Positions 45,523-52,591 of a DNA stretch of 52,714 bases are shown in pieces; the first letter of the stretch is position 1, and each line of letters begins with the position of its first letter. Source of the DNA: Nitrospira sp. (GTDB lineage Bacteria > Nitrospirota > Nitrospiria > Nitrospirales > Nitrospiraceae). The translations under genes and the position numbers were made by a program. The notes below the pieces were generated by a model. That model was given only the letters and a program-made list of their open reading frames with translations. It ran no database searches and had not been told where the DNA came from. The stretch is from positions 1 through 52,714 of the forward strand of contig JADYYH010000047.1 in NCBI GenBank assembly GCA_020853775.1. Direction: 5' to 3'.

Positions 45523-45798
45523 ATGGTCAGCGCCCACAAATCGATCAAAACCCGAACCCATCAGAAGTCACATGCCTTGAGGATGTTATTGACCAGCGGA
45601 GTCATTCGAGGGGCGGATGTGGATCCTCCAGGAATGTCCGACTCGCGATTCCAGACCAGCCCCACCCACACTATCTACCCCAACAAATCAGTGTATACCA
45701 AACTGGTGCATACGACAGGACACAAACGCCACGTGGGACTACTCGCCCAGTGGCACACCACCTTCATCGATATCCTGAAAGAGTTCGGGAAACGATAG
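45523..45798 (+). CDS. Hypothetical small protein
   Basis: 91 residues from ATG 45523, which has GAGG four bases upstream. The sequence is basic and His/Thr-rich (SIKTRTHQKSHALRMLL, VHTTGHKRHVGLLAQWHTTF) and ends DILKEFGKR. No family recognised, no signal or membrane segment. The frame opens earlier, at 45460. Codon use looks acceptable, but the evidence for expression is thin. Confidence 0.4.
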   Translation: MVSAHKSIKTRTHQKSHALRMLLTSGVIRGADVDPPGMSDSRFQTSPTHTIYPNKSVYTKLVHTTGHKRHVGLLAQWHTTFIDILKEFGKR

Positions 45799-45967
45799 CG
45801 CCAGCACCCCTCCTGCCACGTGCACCGCTCTGAAAGAACCTTAAAATCCTTCGGGAATTACTTGAGTGCGATCCATGCTCTGGGGTATGATCCCCCTTCT
45901 TCGAGTGGAACAGATCCTAGCCGAGGGCGTCTAGGCGCGAGAGATCCACACACAGTCTGTGGCTTGC

Positions 45968-46058
45968 GGAGAGGTGGCCGAGTGGCCGAAGGCACCGGTT
46001 TGCTAAACCGGCACAGGTCAAAAGCCTGTCGCGGGTTCAAATCCCGCCCTCTCCGCCA
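45968..46058 (+). tRNA. tRNA-Ser (anticodon GCU)
   Basis: Acceptor stem GGAGAGG/CCTCTCC, discriminator G and encoded CCA. The anticodon stem CCGGT/ACCGG encloses loop TTGCTAA, giving anticodon GCT. The long variable arm (cacaggtcaaaagcctgtc) fits tRNA-Ser. Confidence 0.95.
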
Positions 46059-46130
46059 CGCCAGCGATGGAGAGTTGATTTTTGGGCGGTGATCCTGTAG
46101 ACAGGAACCCCTCCAGAATTCTGTCGGAAT

Positions 46131-46206
46131 GCCGAGGTAGCTCAGTTGGTAGAGCACAGCCCTGAAAAGGCTGGTGTCGACAGTTCGATTCTGTCCCTCG
46201 GCACCA
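46131..46206 (+). tRNA. tRNA-Phe (anticodon GAA), probable attachment site
   Basis: 76 bases with acceptor GCCGAGG/CCTCGGC, discriminator A and encoded CCA. The anticodon stem CAGCC/GGCTG encloses loop CTGAAAA, giving GAA. A decayed tyrosine integrase lies directly against its 3' end, the usual geometry for an element integrated at a tRNA 3' end. The second att copy is not seen in this window. Confidence 0.95.
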
Positions 46207-47268
46207 CAAATCAACCACTTAGGAAACTGGAATTTTTCGTAACTGCCCAACTGTCCATTACTGCCCATCGTACCCTCGTCCTCTCGCCCCGTCTCCAGTA
46301 ATTTTTGCAATAAAATCGTCTCAAGTTTTAGAACAGCTTCACGCAGGCGGTGCTCCCAGTTATGGATGTATCCTTCGCCCATTCCATGGAGCCGATGCCC
46401 CAGAAGCTTCTCTATAACGGCATAGTCAATGCCCGCTGCAAGCAACCATGACGCTGCGGTATGCCGAAGGTCATGGAAATTCAAGTCATGAATTCCAACC
46501 CTGTGACACAACTCGGCCCACCGATGCTTGAAAGAATTACCGTCTTTCCACTGCCCAAAGAACCGACCACCAATTCGCGGCAAATCCCCATAAAGTGCCC
46601 TCACTGCTAAATTTGATAATGGCACCTCTTTGGGTACTCGCTTGTGCCGACTGCCCGGAGACGGGCAGCGTAGTGAGTAATGCGAACACCATCAGTCGGC
46701 GGACTGGATCTGACGCTTTACGAAACAGTCTTGAGAGTTCTTCAGTGCTGACCACACGCTCTCGTGATTCCCAGTTCGGACTTGGAAGAAGCCGCAATCT
46801 ATTTTTGTCCAGAGCGTCGATCTCAACAGCATAATTTAGAGCTGCTTGCAGAACGCCGCATTCTCTAGCAATGGTTCCCTCCGCAGCACCTTCGGCTCGA
46901 CGCTTCATGAGATAGGCTAAGCCATGATCCATTGTTACTTTCATTAAGGGGACAGATCCAAAGTGCGGCACAAGATGGCGGTTCAGAATAGTGCACGGTC
47001 GATCCAACGCCTTCAGTTTCTTCGCCGCAAGATAAGCCATGTACCGGGAAGCAAATTCCGAGAATACGGGTGATTGCCGCGAAGTCTGCACTTTCGGCAC
47101 CTGCACACCTGCATTCACTTGAATTGCAACCATGACTTCGATCGCCGCCCCTTGCTCCTGCTCCCTTGTGAGATCGTAGCCAAGGACAGGACGGTATCGA
47201 ATGCCACCATACCTATAATCAAGAACAGAACAGATCCCACGGGGAGTCTGAGTTCGTTTAATATTCAT
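46207..47268 (-). pseudogene. Decayed tyrosine recombinase (integrase)
   Basis: The N-terminal part (from MNIKRTQTPRGICSVLDYRY at 47268) has the core-binding domain (FSEFASRYMAYLAAKKLKAL) and reads to LMVFALLTTLP near 46670. The frame then changes and resumes as RVPKEVPLSNLAVRALYGDL through HDLRHTAASWLLAAG, LLGHRLHGMGEGYIHN. His-x-x-Arg, Gly-His and the probable nucleophile Tyr remain. The box I arginine region (usually LTGMRRGE...W.D) is missing, so a deletion of roughly 20 or more codons accompanied the frameshift. The C-terminal frame has no stop before tRNA-Phe and runs through it antisense. Not functional. Confidence 0.8.
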
Positions 47269-47531
47269 TTCGACTGACTCTCTTTTGGTAAGACGAAAAT
47301 GGCCCTACGACGACGGATTCGGGGAAGCCGTTCGGAATTCGCGTTAGTTTTGACGCTCGTAAGATTCCCTGCTGCGCCCTCTTGCCTACTGCGCACCCAA
47401 GCTTCCAGATCTTCCAGAACGTAAAGCAGCTTACCTGCATAACGAACACGTGGAATATCCTTCAACGTGTACATTGTTCGACGACTGAGGCGTAGAAAAA
47501 CGGCAGCTTCAGCAATAGTAAGAATGGTCAT
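47265..47531 (-). CDS. Excisionase / AlpA-type helix-turn-helix protein
   Basis: 88 residues. MTILTIAEAAVFLRLSRRTM then DIPRVRYAGKLLYVLEDLEA is the HTH_17/excisionase pattern: a winged helix-turn-helix followed by the strand-helix LYVLEDLEAWV. It would bind att-site DNA or act as a regulator for the integrase. Overlaps the integrase start by 4 bases. The C-terminal 35 residues are basic and disordered. Appears intact although its partner is broken. Confidence 0.75.
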   Translation of the reverse strand: MTILTIAEAAVFLRLSRRTMYTLKDIPRVRYAGKLLYVLEDLEAWVRSRQEGAAGNLTSVKTNANSERLPRIRRRRAIFVLPKESQSK

Positions 47532-47680
47532 ACGGTACTCAATGAATCACGGCAAATACAAGGCTGGCGCCACTTCACAGGGAGTCTTGCGTCACGAACG
47601 CGCATCTTAGAGAAAGGCAACACAATGCCAGCAAGAAATAAAAGAATGCCTCCATAACGGGTGCAGCCCGTGGCTGAGGA

Positions 47681-47745
47681 GCAGCGGGGCAGGCCTTCCC
47701 GGTTCCCACCGTGCTGGTCTCCGCCCCTCCAGGCCTGCCCGCTGC
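47681..47745. repeat. Large hairpin in the phage-flanking intergenic region
   Basis: GCAGCGGGGCAGGCCT (47681-47696) pairs with AGGCCTGCCCGCTGC (47731-47745), a 15-bp stem with one bulged base around a 34-base loop. A smaller hairpin ACGGG/CCCGT lies at 47657-47671. The interval 47532-47830 has no gene and sits beside a filamentous phage cassette, so an origin, packaging or recombination signal is possible (inference). Confidence 0.5.
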
Positions 47746-47830
47746 GAGAGCCCCGCGCCGCCTCCTTCGTTACGCCCCCCCTTGGTTGGTGAAGGGTGGG
47801 GCTAGAACATAATTTCAGAAGGAGGCGGAC

Positions 47831-48334
47831 ATGTCCGTTGATAGCTCTCTCGGTTCCTCGAACGGTGGGCGGCCACTGGGCCCGGTTCGGAAATACGGCA
47901 TCCCGCGCTACCGTGTCACACTTGTTCGCGAGGGCCGTGCCATGCCGGCTACGGAATCGGTGCATACGTCGGAGGGTGCGGTCGCCATCCTCCGACCGTT
48001 GTTTGACGGTCTGGACCGGGAGCAGTTCCTGATCTGTGGCCTGGACGCCAAGCACAAGCTCATCGGCATCAATGTCGTTTCGACTGGCTCTCTCAACTTG
48101 ACGATTGTGCATCCTCGTGAAGTCTTTAAGCCGTTGATCCTCATGAATGCCGGCGCTTGGCTCTGCGCTCACAATCATCCGTCTGGCGATATCACGCCCA
48201 GCCCAGAAGACCGTGTCCTGACGAAGAGACTGCGCAAGGCCGGTGAACTGTTCGGCATTGCCCTTCTCGATCATTTGATCCTTGCCGAGGAACGCTACTA
48301 CAGCTTTGCCGACCAGGGGTGGCCCGGCGCTTAG
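47831..48334 (+). CDS. RadC/JAB-domain (MPN) protein
   Basis: 167 residues. The JAMM metalloprotease-like motif is clear: CAHNHPSGDITPSPED supplies the two His and the Asp, and the upstream ICGLDAKHKLIGINVVSTGS is the usual RadC strand pattern. AAGGAGG lies six bases before the ATG. RadC-like proteins are frequent on integrative elements and phages; the role is unknown, and involvement in DNA repair is doubtful. Convergent with the second coat-like gene (4-base overlap of the stops). Confidence 0.88.
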   Translation: MSVDSSLGSSNGGRPLGPVRKYGIPRYRVTLVREGRAMPATESVHTSEGAVAILRPLFDGLDREQFLICGLDAKHKLIGINVVSTGSLNLTIVHPREVFKPLILMNAGAWLCAHNHPSGDITPSPEDRVLTKRLRKAGELFGIALLDHLILAEERYYSFADQGWPGA

Positions 48335-48459
48335 CGGAGCAGCCGCAACACCCAGGCCGCCCCGGCGGCCACCAGCGCGAGACCAATTGCCGCTGTCCCC
48401 CAGGCGACCAGGTCGGTGGCCAAGGCATTGCCGATCGTTTGAATTTGTTGCGCCGTCAT
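48331..48459 (-). CDS. 42-residue coat-like membrane protein without signal peptide
   Basis: MTAQQIQTIGNALATDLVAW, then a hydrophobic helix, then VLRLLR. The layout is an amphipathic N-terminus, one membrane helix and a basic C-terminus, as in filamentous phage coat proteins that insert without cleavage (Pf3 type). TDLVAWGTAAIGLALVA aligns with ADLLLWATALIGVALAI of the signal-peptide coat protein upstream, so the two look paralogous. GAGGGAGAGGG precedes the ATG. It lies beyond the Rho-independent terminator of the main operon. Confidence 0.7.
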   Translation of the reverse strand: MTAQQIQTIGNALATDLVAWGTAAIGLALVAAGAAWVLRLLR

Positions 48460-48501
48460 AGTCCCTCTCCCTCGTCATCGCTCTCAATCCGGTGTGGAAG
48501 G

Positions 48502-48534
48502 TAATAAAAGAGGCAGGCTGCTGCCAGCCTGCCT
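48502..48534 (-). terminator. Rho-independent terminator after the major coat gene
   Basis: AGGCAGGCT (48511-48519) and AGCCTGCCT (48526-48534) form a perfect 9-bp stem with a 6-base loop, followed on the minus strand by CTTTTATTA. It lies 13 bases after the stop of the 70-residue coat gene. Confidence 0.85.
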
Positions 48535-48546
48535 CGATGGGCTCGC

Positions 48547-48759
48547 TCAGCCCACAATCGCGCGTACGCGCTTAAAGGCGTAGATCGCCAATGCCACGCC
48601 AATCAAGGCCGTGGCCCACAAGAGCAGATCGGCCCGCACCGTGGCCACATCCGCCGAGACCGGAAACAACTGCGCCTGCGACAGCGCCGGCATGCCCAAG
48701 GCGAACACGAACGCCATAAGCACGCCTCCAAGCCCTTTCACCCAACCCCATCCCTTCAT
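48547..48759 (-). CDS. Filamentous phage major coat protein precursor (pVIII-like)
   Basis: 70 residues from ATG 48759, which has AAGGAGG at ideal spacing; the longer frame start lacks one. The signal peptide (KGWGWVKGLGGVLMAFVFAL, then a cleavage after SQAQ near residue 30) is followed by a 40-residue mature chain. This has an acidic N-terminus (SADVATVRAD), one membrane helix (LLLWATALIGVALAIYAF) and a basic end (KRVRAIVG), the classic pVIII layout. A strong terminator follows, consistent with a high-level transcript end. Confidence 0.82.
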   Translation of the reverse strand: MKGWGWVKGLGGVLMAFVFALGMPALSQAQLFPVSADVATVRADLLLWATALIGVALAIYAFKRVRAIVG

Positions 48760-48831
48760 ACGGCACCTCCTTGTGCTGTTGGTGGTTCCGTCCACCCACG
48801 CCGCCGGATGACTCGCCGGCAGTCGAGCGCC

Positions 48832-48939
48832 TCAGTAAGTCTGAGGCAGAATCAATTTGATGATCAGGCCGACGGCGAAGCCGCCGAGCCAAAAAATCGC
48901 CGTGAAATAGGTCATCGCTTCAATCGCCGGCAGGTCCAT
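48832..48939 (-). CDS. 35-residue membrane protein of the phage cassette
   Basis: MDLPAIEAMTYFTAIFWLGG, then FAVGLIIKLILPQTY: essentially one membrane helix. GAAGGAG precedes the ATG. It overlaps the end of the Zot gene by 20 bases and lies before the major coat gene. Size and position suit a minor coat or assembly protein of an inovirus; no specific homologue is recognised. Confidence 0.65.
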   Translation of the reverse strand: MDLPAIEAMTYFTAIFWLGGFAVGLIIKLILPQTY

Positions 48940-49924
48940 AGAACACTCCTTCGCCAATGAGCCGCATCGATCCTTCCTCATAGATTTCAGAAACCATGAG
49001 GCCATAGCGTCCGGTAATCTGCGCGGCCGTCAGGATCTCGCCGCTGTCCAATAGATACCGCCAACCTTGACGATCCTTGCTCATCCCCGCGCCGCCAAGA
49101 ATCCGCACTGGTCGCTTCGGTACAGGCGGCGTCGCTGGTGCTGGTGGAGACATTCCTAATGGATTCAGCAGACTGGCCGAACCGGCGACTGGTGCGTCGA
49201 TGGTGGTAGGGAGAACCGCTGACCCAGCGGCAGGGGCTGGCTTGCTTGCACTCAGCGAAGACCAGGGACGCCAGACCATGAGCCCAATGGCAAACAGCCC
49301 CGCCGCAATGCCGATTGCCACCCGTGCCGACTTGAACACGGTATGACTCCGCTTCTCCTCCCGAATCGCGGCCGACGCGTAACTCGAATAGTAGGCGTAG
49401 ACCGCCGGCGAATAGGTGCCGACGAAGGCCCGGATGACCTCATGATCTTCGGGATTCCCGCGCACCTTGCCCTGATACTTCTTTGACAGGCCCACAAATG
49501 CCAGCTTCCGAAACTTCACCGTCGCTTCAATGAGTCTCGTCACCCCTTGAGACATCTGCCGGAAATCCTGACTCATGAGCAGAATATCGACGCCGTAGTG
49601 CCGATGCGTTTCGAGCCAGCGCAGCAGCCCTGACTCAACCTTCTGCATGGACCGAAAGACGGTCTGGGCTTCGTCGATAATGACGGCCGAACCCGGATCG
49701 ACATGGGGGAAGGCTTGGAGAACTTCGACCGAGTCTTTCCAGATCGTGATCTGTTGTTCGAGCGTTTCGATGTCGATCCCCGTGAACAGTGACAATCGAT
49801 CGAGATAAATCCCATCGACGGCGATGTAGAGTCGCCGGCCTTGTCTCACCCACGGCAGAAACTTCTCGCAAATCGCGTGATAGGACTTGCCCGAGCCTGG
49901 CACCCCTTCATACAGTTCGATCAT
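48920..49924 (-). CDS. Zot/pI-like filamentous phage assembly ATPase
   Basis: 334 residues from ATG 49924 (AGGAGTC upstream). MIELYEGVPGSGKSYHA holds the Walker A motif at the extreme N-terminus, as in all Zot/gpI proteins. SAVIIDEAQTVFRSM is Walker B, and MSQDFRQMSQGVTRLIEATV is the conserved arginine-finger-like block. One membrane helix (IGIAAGLFAIGLMVW, about 225-240) precedes a Pro/Ala-rich periplasmic part. It drives extrusion of the phage filament across the inner membrane. It starts within the stop of a 28-residue gene (4-base overlap). The marker gene of inoviruses. Confidence 0.92.
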   Translation of the reverse strand: MIELYEGVPGSGKSYHAICEKFLPWVRQGRRLYIAVDGIYLDRLSLFTGIDIETLEQQITIWKDSVEVLQAFPHVDPGSAVIIDEAQTVFRSMQKVESGLLRWLETHRHYGVDILLMSQDFRQMSQGVTRLIEATVKFRKLAFVGLSKKYQGKVRGNPEDHEVIRAFVGTYSPAVYAYYSSYASAAIREEKRSHTVFKSARVAIGIAAGLFAIGLMVWRPWSSLSASKPAPAAGSAVLPTTIDAPVAGSASLLNPLGMSPPAPATPPVPKRPVRILGGAGMSKDRQGWRYLLDSGEILTAAQITGRYGLMVSEIYEEGSMRLIGEGVFYGPAGD

Positions 49925-50007
49925 CGAAGACTCCTGAGATAGACCCAGATCCACAAAGCTAAGATCACTGTCCAGGCATAGGCCCACCCGATCACGAGCT
50001 GATTCAT
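49921..50007 (-). CDS. 28-residue membrane protein of the phage cassette
   Basis: MNQLVIGWAYAWTVILALWI then WVYLRSLR: one membrane helix and a basic end. Its ATG overlaps the DUF2523 stop, and its stop overlaps the Zot start, each by 4 bases (ATGA), so it is translationally coupled on both sides. Comparable in size to pVII/pIX minor tip proteins. GGTGGGG lies before the ATG. Confidence 0.65.
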   Translation of the reverse strand: MNQLVIGWAYAWTVILALWIWVYLRSLR

Positions 50008-50279
50008 GAGCCCCACCGGACAAATGGGATTGTCTGTAAGATGAATCGGGTGCCCATGGCGCTCGCCACGATGGCCAGCGCCTGACTCATGCCTGTCGCG
50101 CCCAGCACCCACGCATATTGATCGGGAATCACCGGCAGGGTGAAGCCTGCCGTCCCAATGGTGGCGAGCGTGCTGTCCGCCACGGAGAGCAGTGAATCCC
50201 AGATGCCGAGCCCCCAATCCGTGAGCGAGAAAAAGAACTCCTCCACCCAGCAATAGATGAGCGTGAGAATGGCCGTCAT
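50004..50279 (-). CDS. DUF2523 / pVI-like minor coat protein
   Basis: 91 residues from ATG 50279. Hydrophobic segments are visible in ILTLIYCWVEEFFFSLTDWG and near the C-terminus; WVLGATGMSQALAIVASAMG followed by TRFILQTIPF is typical of the DUF2523 family, annotated as inovirus minor coat proteins (pVI equivalent). Positioned between the adsorption protein and Zot genes, as in other filamentous phages. 4-base overlaps on both sides. Confidence 0.8.
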   Translation of the reverse strand: MTAILTLIYCWVEEFFFSLTDWGLGIWDSLLSVADSTLATIGTAGFTLPVIPDQYAWVLGATGMSQALAIVASAMGTRFILQTIPFVRWGS

Positions 50280-51544
50280 GTCGTCTGGCCTCCTCCCACA
50301 AAAATGATGCGGTAGGCGGCAATGGACGCGGTCGCGATCACCAGAGTTCGCAGCACCGTGAAGAACCAGGCCCATTGATTGAAGTCCACCTGTTGACTGC
50401 CAAAGAAGGCCGAGGGCAAGGCAATCACCGGCAAGGTCGAGGGCCAGGTGAGCGACTTCAAGAGATTCAACGTCCCGAGTAAGCCACTCGTGGACCAGCT
50501 CGTTTGATGGGCTTGAAGGACCGTGCCGAACGTTCTGTTTTCATGCGAACCGACGGCACAGGAGGTCGTCGCCTGCGTCTCTTCATGTTGCGTCGTCGAG
50601 CCGTCGGGGTTCTGCGTCGTGGTGGTCGTCGTAGTCGTCGTTTGCTGTTGCGTGTTCTGCTGGGGTGTACTCGCGGGAGGCGGAACTGTGTCGACCACCA
50701 CAATGTCGCCGGCAGGCACGGGCTTCGGCTTCACGGTCGTCGGCATTTCAGTTGGCGTGACCGCCTGAGAGATCGTCGTATCTGCGGGCTGTGTCGTACC
50801 GGTGGTGCCCACGGGATTCGTATGGGCTTCGACAGATTTCGGATCACTAGCCGGAAGGCCTCCAACAAAGTTGGCCACTTGCTGCTGCGTCGGCGGAATC
50901 AACGCATCTTGAATCGGTGAGGTGGAGCCCGGAATCCCCTTGCGATGGCAGACATAGAGGTTGTAGCCCCCCACCGCCGGACCATTCACAAAGAAGTTGC
51001 CGGGAAAGAAGACGGCAGTACTGAGACTTTGAAAGGGCCCGACCACCCAATCATGCTGATACTCGGTATCCACCGCGCACAGTGGAACGTTGGTCGCGCT
51101 GAACTGAATGGTCGCGTTCGGATAAGCCGGATTGCCGGGTGTGTTCGTGCCAAGACCGGGGAACGTCTGTACGCCCGAATTGGTGCTGGCGACCTGCCAG
51201 CCGCCAGGGGTGGACGCGGCCGTTTTGACCGCTGACAGATCAGATTGGGAGTAATACATCTGCGCGAGGACCAAACCTGCGCTGACTCCTAAGGCTGCCC
51301 ATCCCACGGGACCTGCCACCATGCGCACGGCCATCGAAGCCGCCGAGGGCGCAAGTGCGGCGGTCGCCACCTGATTCGCCAAGGCGGATCGTTGCGCGGC
51401 CAGATAGGCAATCCGCTCGGCCTGGGCCACGACTCTCGAATACTGCGCGGCGGTTTGTGCGAGAGATTCGCCTGGCGCCACACAGAACGAGACCAACAGG
51501 CCCCAGATCAGCGACAGATAACTGGTAAGTGAAAGCAGCTTCAC
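50276..51544 (-). CDS. pIII-like adsorption (attachment) protein of the filamentous phage
   Basis: 422 residues from GTG 51544. A signal peptide (LSLIWGLLVSFCVAPGESLA, cleavage near AQ) is followed by a helical region and a hydrophobic segment (about 75-98). A variable domain with CAVDTEYQHDWVVGPFQSLS comes next, then a Thr/Gln-rich linker (about 305-335) that includes an uninterrupted Thr run. A C-terminal membrane helix (FFTVLRTLVIATASIAAYRI) anchors it. This order (receptor domain, flexible linker, C-terminal anchor) and the gene position match phage adsorption proteins. The stop overlaps the DUF2523 start, and the GTG overlaps the stop of a 24-residue gene. Confidence 0.78.
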   Translation of the reverse strand: MKLLSLTSYLSLIWGLLVSFCVAPGESLAQTAAQYSRVVAQAERIAYLAAQRSALANQVATAALAPSAASMAVRMVAGPVGWAALGVSAGLVLAQMYYSQSDLSAVKTAASTPGGWQVASTNSGVQTFPGLGTNTPGNPAYPNATIQFSATNVPLCAVDTEYQHDWVVGPFQSLSTAVFFPGNFFVNGPAVGGYNLYVCHRKGIPGSTSPIQDALIPPTQQQVANFVGGLPASDPKSVEAHTNPVGTTGTTQPADTTISQAVTPTEMPTTVKPKPVPAGDIVVVDTVPPPASTPQQNTQQQTTTTTTTTTQNPDGSTTQHEETQATTSCAVGSHENRTFGTVLQAHQTSWSTSGLLGTLNLLKSLTWPSTLPVIALPSAFFGSQQVDFNQWAWFFTVLRTLVIATASIAAYRIIFVGGGQTT

Positions 51545-51615
51545 AATCGTCCGACTCCGAGGCCAGTGAGGAAGGCCAGCAATAAGATCGCGACCAGAAT
51601 AATTGTCAGATCCAC
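51541..51615 (-). CDS. 24-residue membrane protein of the phage cassette
   Basis: MDLTIILVAILLLAFLTGLG then VGRL: a single hydrophobic helix. The GTG at 51615 has GGGAGGAAGG directly upstream, and the stop overlaps the adsorption-protein GTG (4 bases), so it is likely real despite its size. A candidate pVII/pIX-type tip protein by size and position. Confidence 0.65.
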   Translation of the reverse strand: MDLTIILVAILLLAFLTGLGVGRL

Positions 51616-51636
51616 CGGCCTTCCTCCCTTTAGCCG

Positions 51637-51900
51637 TTACTTCACGACCTCTAAGCCAGTGAGGTCGAAAAACGTTCGACCGGTCTGTTCAAACTTGCGG
51701 ACTTCGATCGACGCCTTGGCCTGCTTGCCCTCCGCCTGCTTACAGACCTCGATCAGCGACATCTGATCGTCCGGAATGCCCAATCGCAGCACGCCCGGGT
51801 CTTTGCCCTTCACATAAAAGTCCACCGATCGGTAGACCTTGCCTTCCCGACTTCTCCGTTCCACATACCCCTGCACCGCTCCCTCTGCTTTGACTTGCAT
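51637..51900 (-). CDS. Filamentous phage ssDNA-binding protein (pV-like)
   Basis: 87 residues: VKAEGAVQGYVERRSREGKV then YRSVDFYVKGKDPGVLRLGI, with an alternating strand pattern like the small OB-fold phage ssDNA-binding proteins. Size and position (between Rep and the coat genes) match the pV role, coating ssDNA to stop second-strand synthesis before packaging. AAGGAGAGG precedes the ATG. The assignment leans on context as well as sequence. Confidence 0.7.
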   Translation of the reverse strand: MQVKAEGAVQGYVERRSREGKVYRSVDFYVKGKDPGVLRLGIPDDQMSLIEVCKQAEGKQAKASIEVRKFEQTGRTFFDLTGLEVVK

Positions 51901-52135
51901 CGTTCACCTCTCCTTGTTGTGAAAAGACTCCCGGATCAGCTCTGCGCCTGACCCACACGCCCCGGCCCGCGAGCCGGACTTTTGGCAGCAATTCATATTC
52001 GAAACGACAGGCCTGGCACATCACAAACAACTTTCCCTTTCGAAACTCCCCACAGGCTCCGGCGACGTGGCAATCTGGACCTGGACAGGTCCGGAGGTAC
52101 ACCACGTTAGGTCCGAGGATTGAGATGAAGCACAT
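51740..52135 (-). CDS. Possible small zinc-binding phage protein overlapping the ssDNA-binding gene
   Basis: The frame from ATG 52135 (GGAAGGGAACG upstream) reads RTCPGPDCHVAGACGEFRKG and then FVMCQACRFEYELLPK, with four to five cysteines suggesting a zinc site. The last 50 codons overlap the ssDNA-binding gene in another frame and look like its shadow (Gly/Arg-rich). So either the gene truly overlaps or a frameshift removed its stop. The first 80 codons are probably real; function unknown. Confidence 0.45.
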   Translation of the reverse strand: MCFISILGPNVVYLRTCPGPDCHVAGACGEFRKGKLFVMCQACRFEYELLPKVRLAGRGVWVRRRADPGVFSQQGEVNDASQSRGSGAGVCGTEKSGRQGLPIGGLLCEGQRPGRAAIGHSGRSDVADRGL

Positions 52136-52589
52136 AGGGCGTTCCCTTCCTTCGTTGCTTCAACAAGGCATAGTGCTTCTGCGTCCATCGCTTGGTGCCC
52201 GCATAGATCATCTCCATCAGGAATTGATCACCGCGACAGGCCACCACTACCGCGAGCATGGGACTGATCGCATTCGCGAGCCAGGCGGCCACATCGTCCA
52301 AACGTTGCTGAATGCGTTCGACGACCAGCCGGCATCGCATGAAGCCTTCTGTGAGTGCTTTCCACCAGCCCACCAACGGGGCTCGATACTTCTCGTATGA
52401 TTCGGCCTCACGTGTCGTCTCTCGGAAATCGACATAGGAACGCAGCACGCCAACCAAAAACGCCCGCCAATCTTCGGAATCGAGCGTCAGGAGGGCTTTG
52501 GCACAGGCTTGGGCTCGATCCTGTTTGAATTCCAGTTCCCAGCGGACACCGTACAATGCCGCGTCTTCTCGGCCTCTGGCCTGGAGCTC
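52107..52589 (-). pseudogene. Phage replication initiator (Rep), C-terminal part, interrupted by an IS
   Basis: About 160 codons: ELQARGREDAALYGVRWELE through FKQDRAQACAKALL and KHYALLKQRRKGTPYVLHLN. The RWELEFK block is typical of the C-terminal half of inovirus/RstA-type rolling-circle replication initiation factors. The frame breaks at 52590, where an IS630-family end begins; an in-frame TGA follows inside the insertion. Full proteins are about 350-400 residues, so the catalytic N-terminal half is cut off here. The rest may lie beyond the insertion, outside the window. Confidence 0.7.
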
Positions 52590-52591
52590 TA

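Larger units (their letters stand above)
47532..52589. mobile_element. Filamentous phage (inovirus) prophage module, incomplete
   Basis: A minus-strand cassette in transcription order: Rep remnant, zinc protein, ssDNA-binding protein, 24-residue membrane protein, pIII-like adsorption protein, DUF2523/pVI-like protein, 28-residue membrane protein, Zot/pI ATPase, 35-residue membrane protein, signal-peptide coat protein, terminator, second coat-like protein. Most neighbours overlap by 4 bases. No secretin gene is visible, so it would need a host secretin. The left limit is inferred; the integrase and tRNA-Phe to the left may mark one end of the element. Confidence 0.75.

Noticed and set aside
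45858..46206. C-terminal extension of the integrase frame through tRNA-Phe and tRNA-Ser
   Set aside because: It translates the antisense of tRNA genes; a read-through artefact, not a protein domain.
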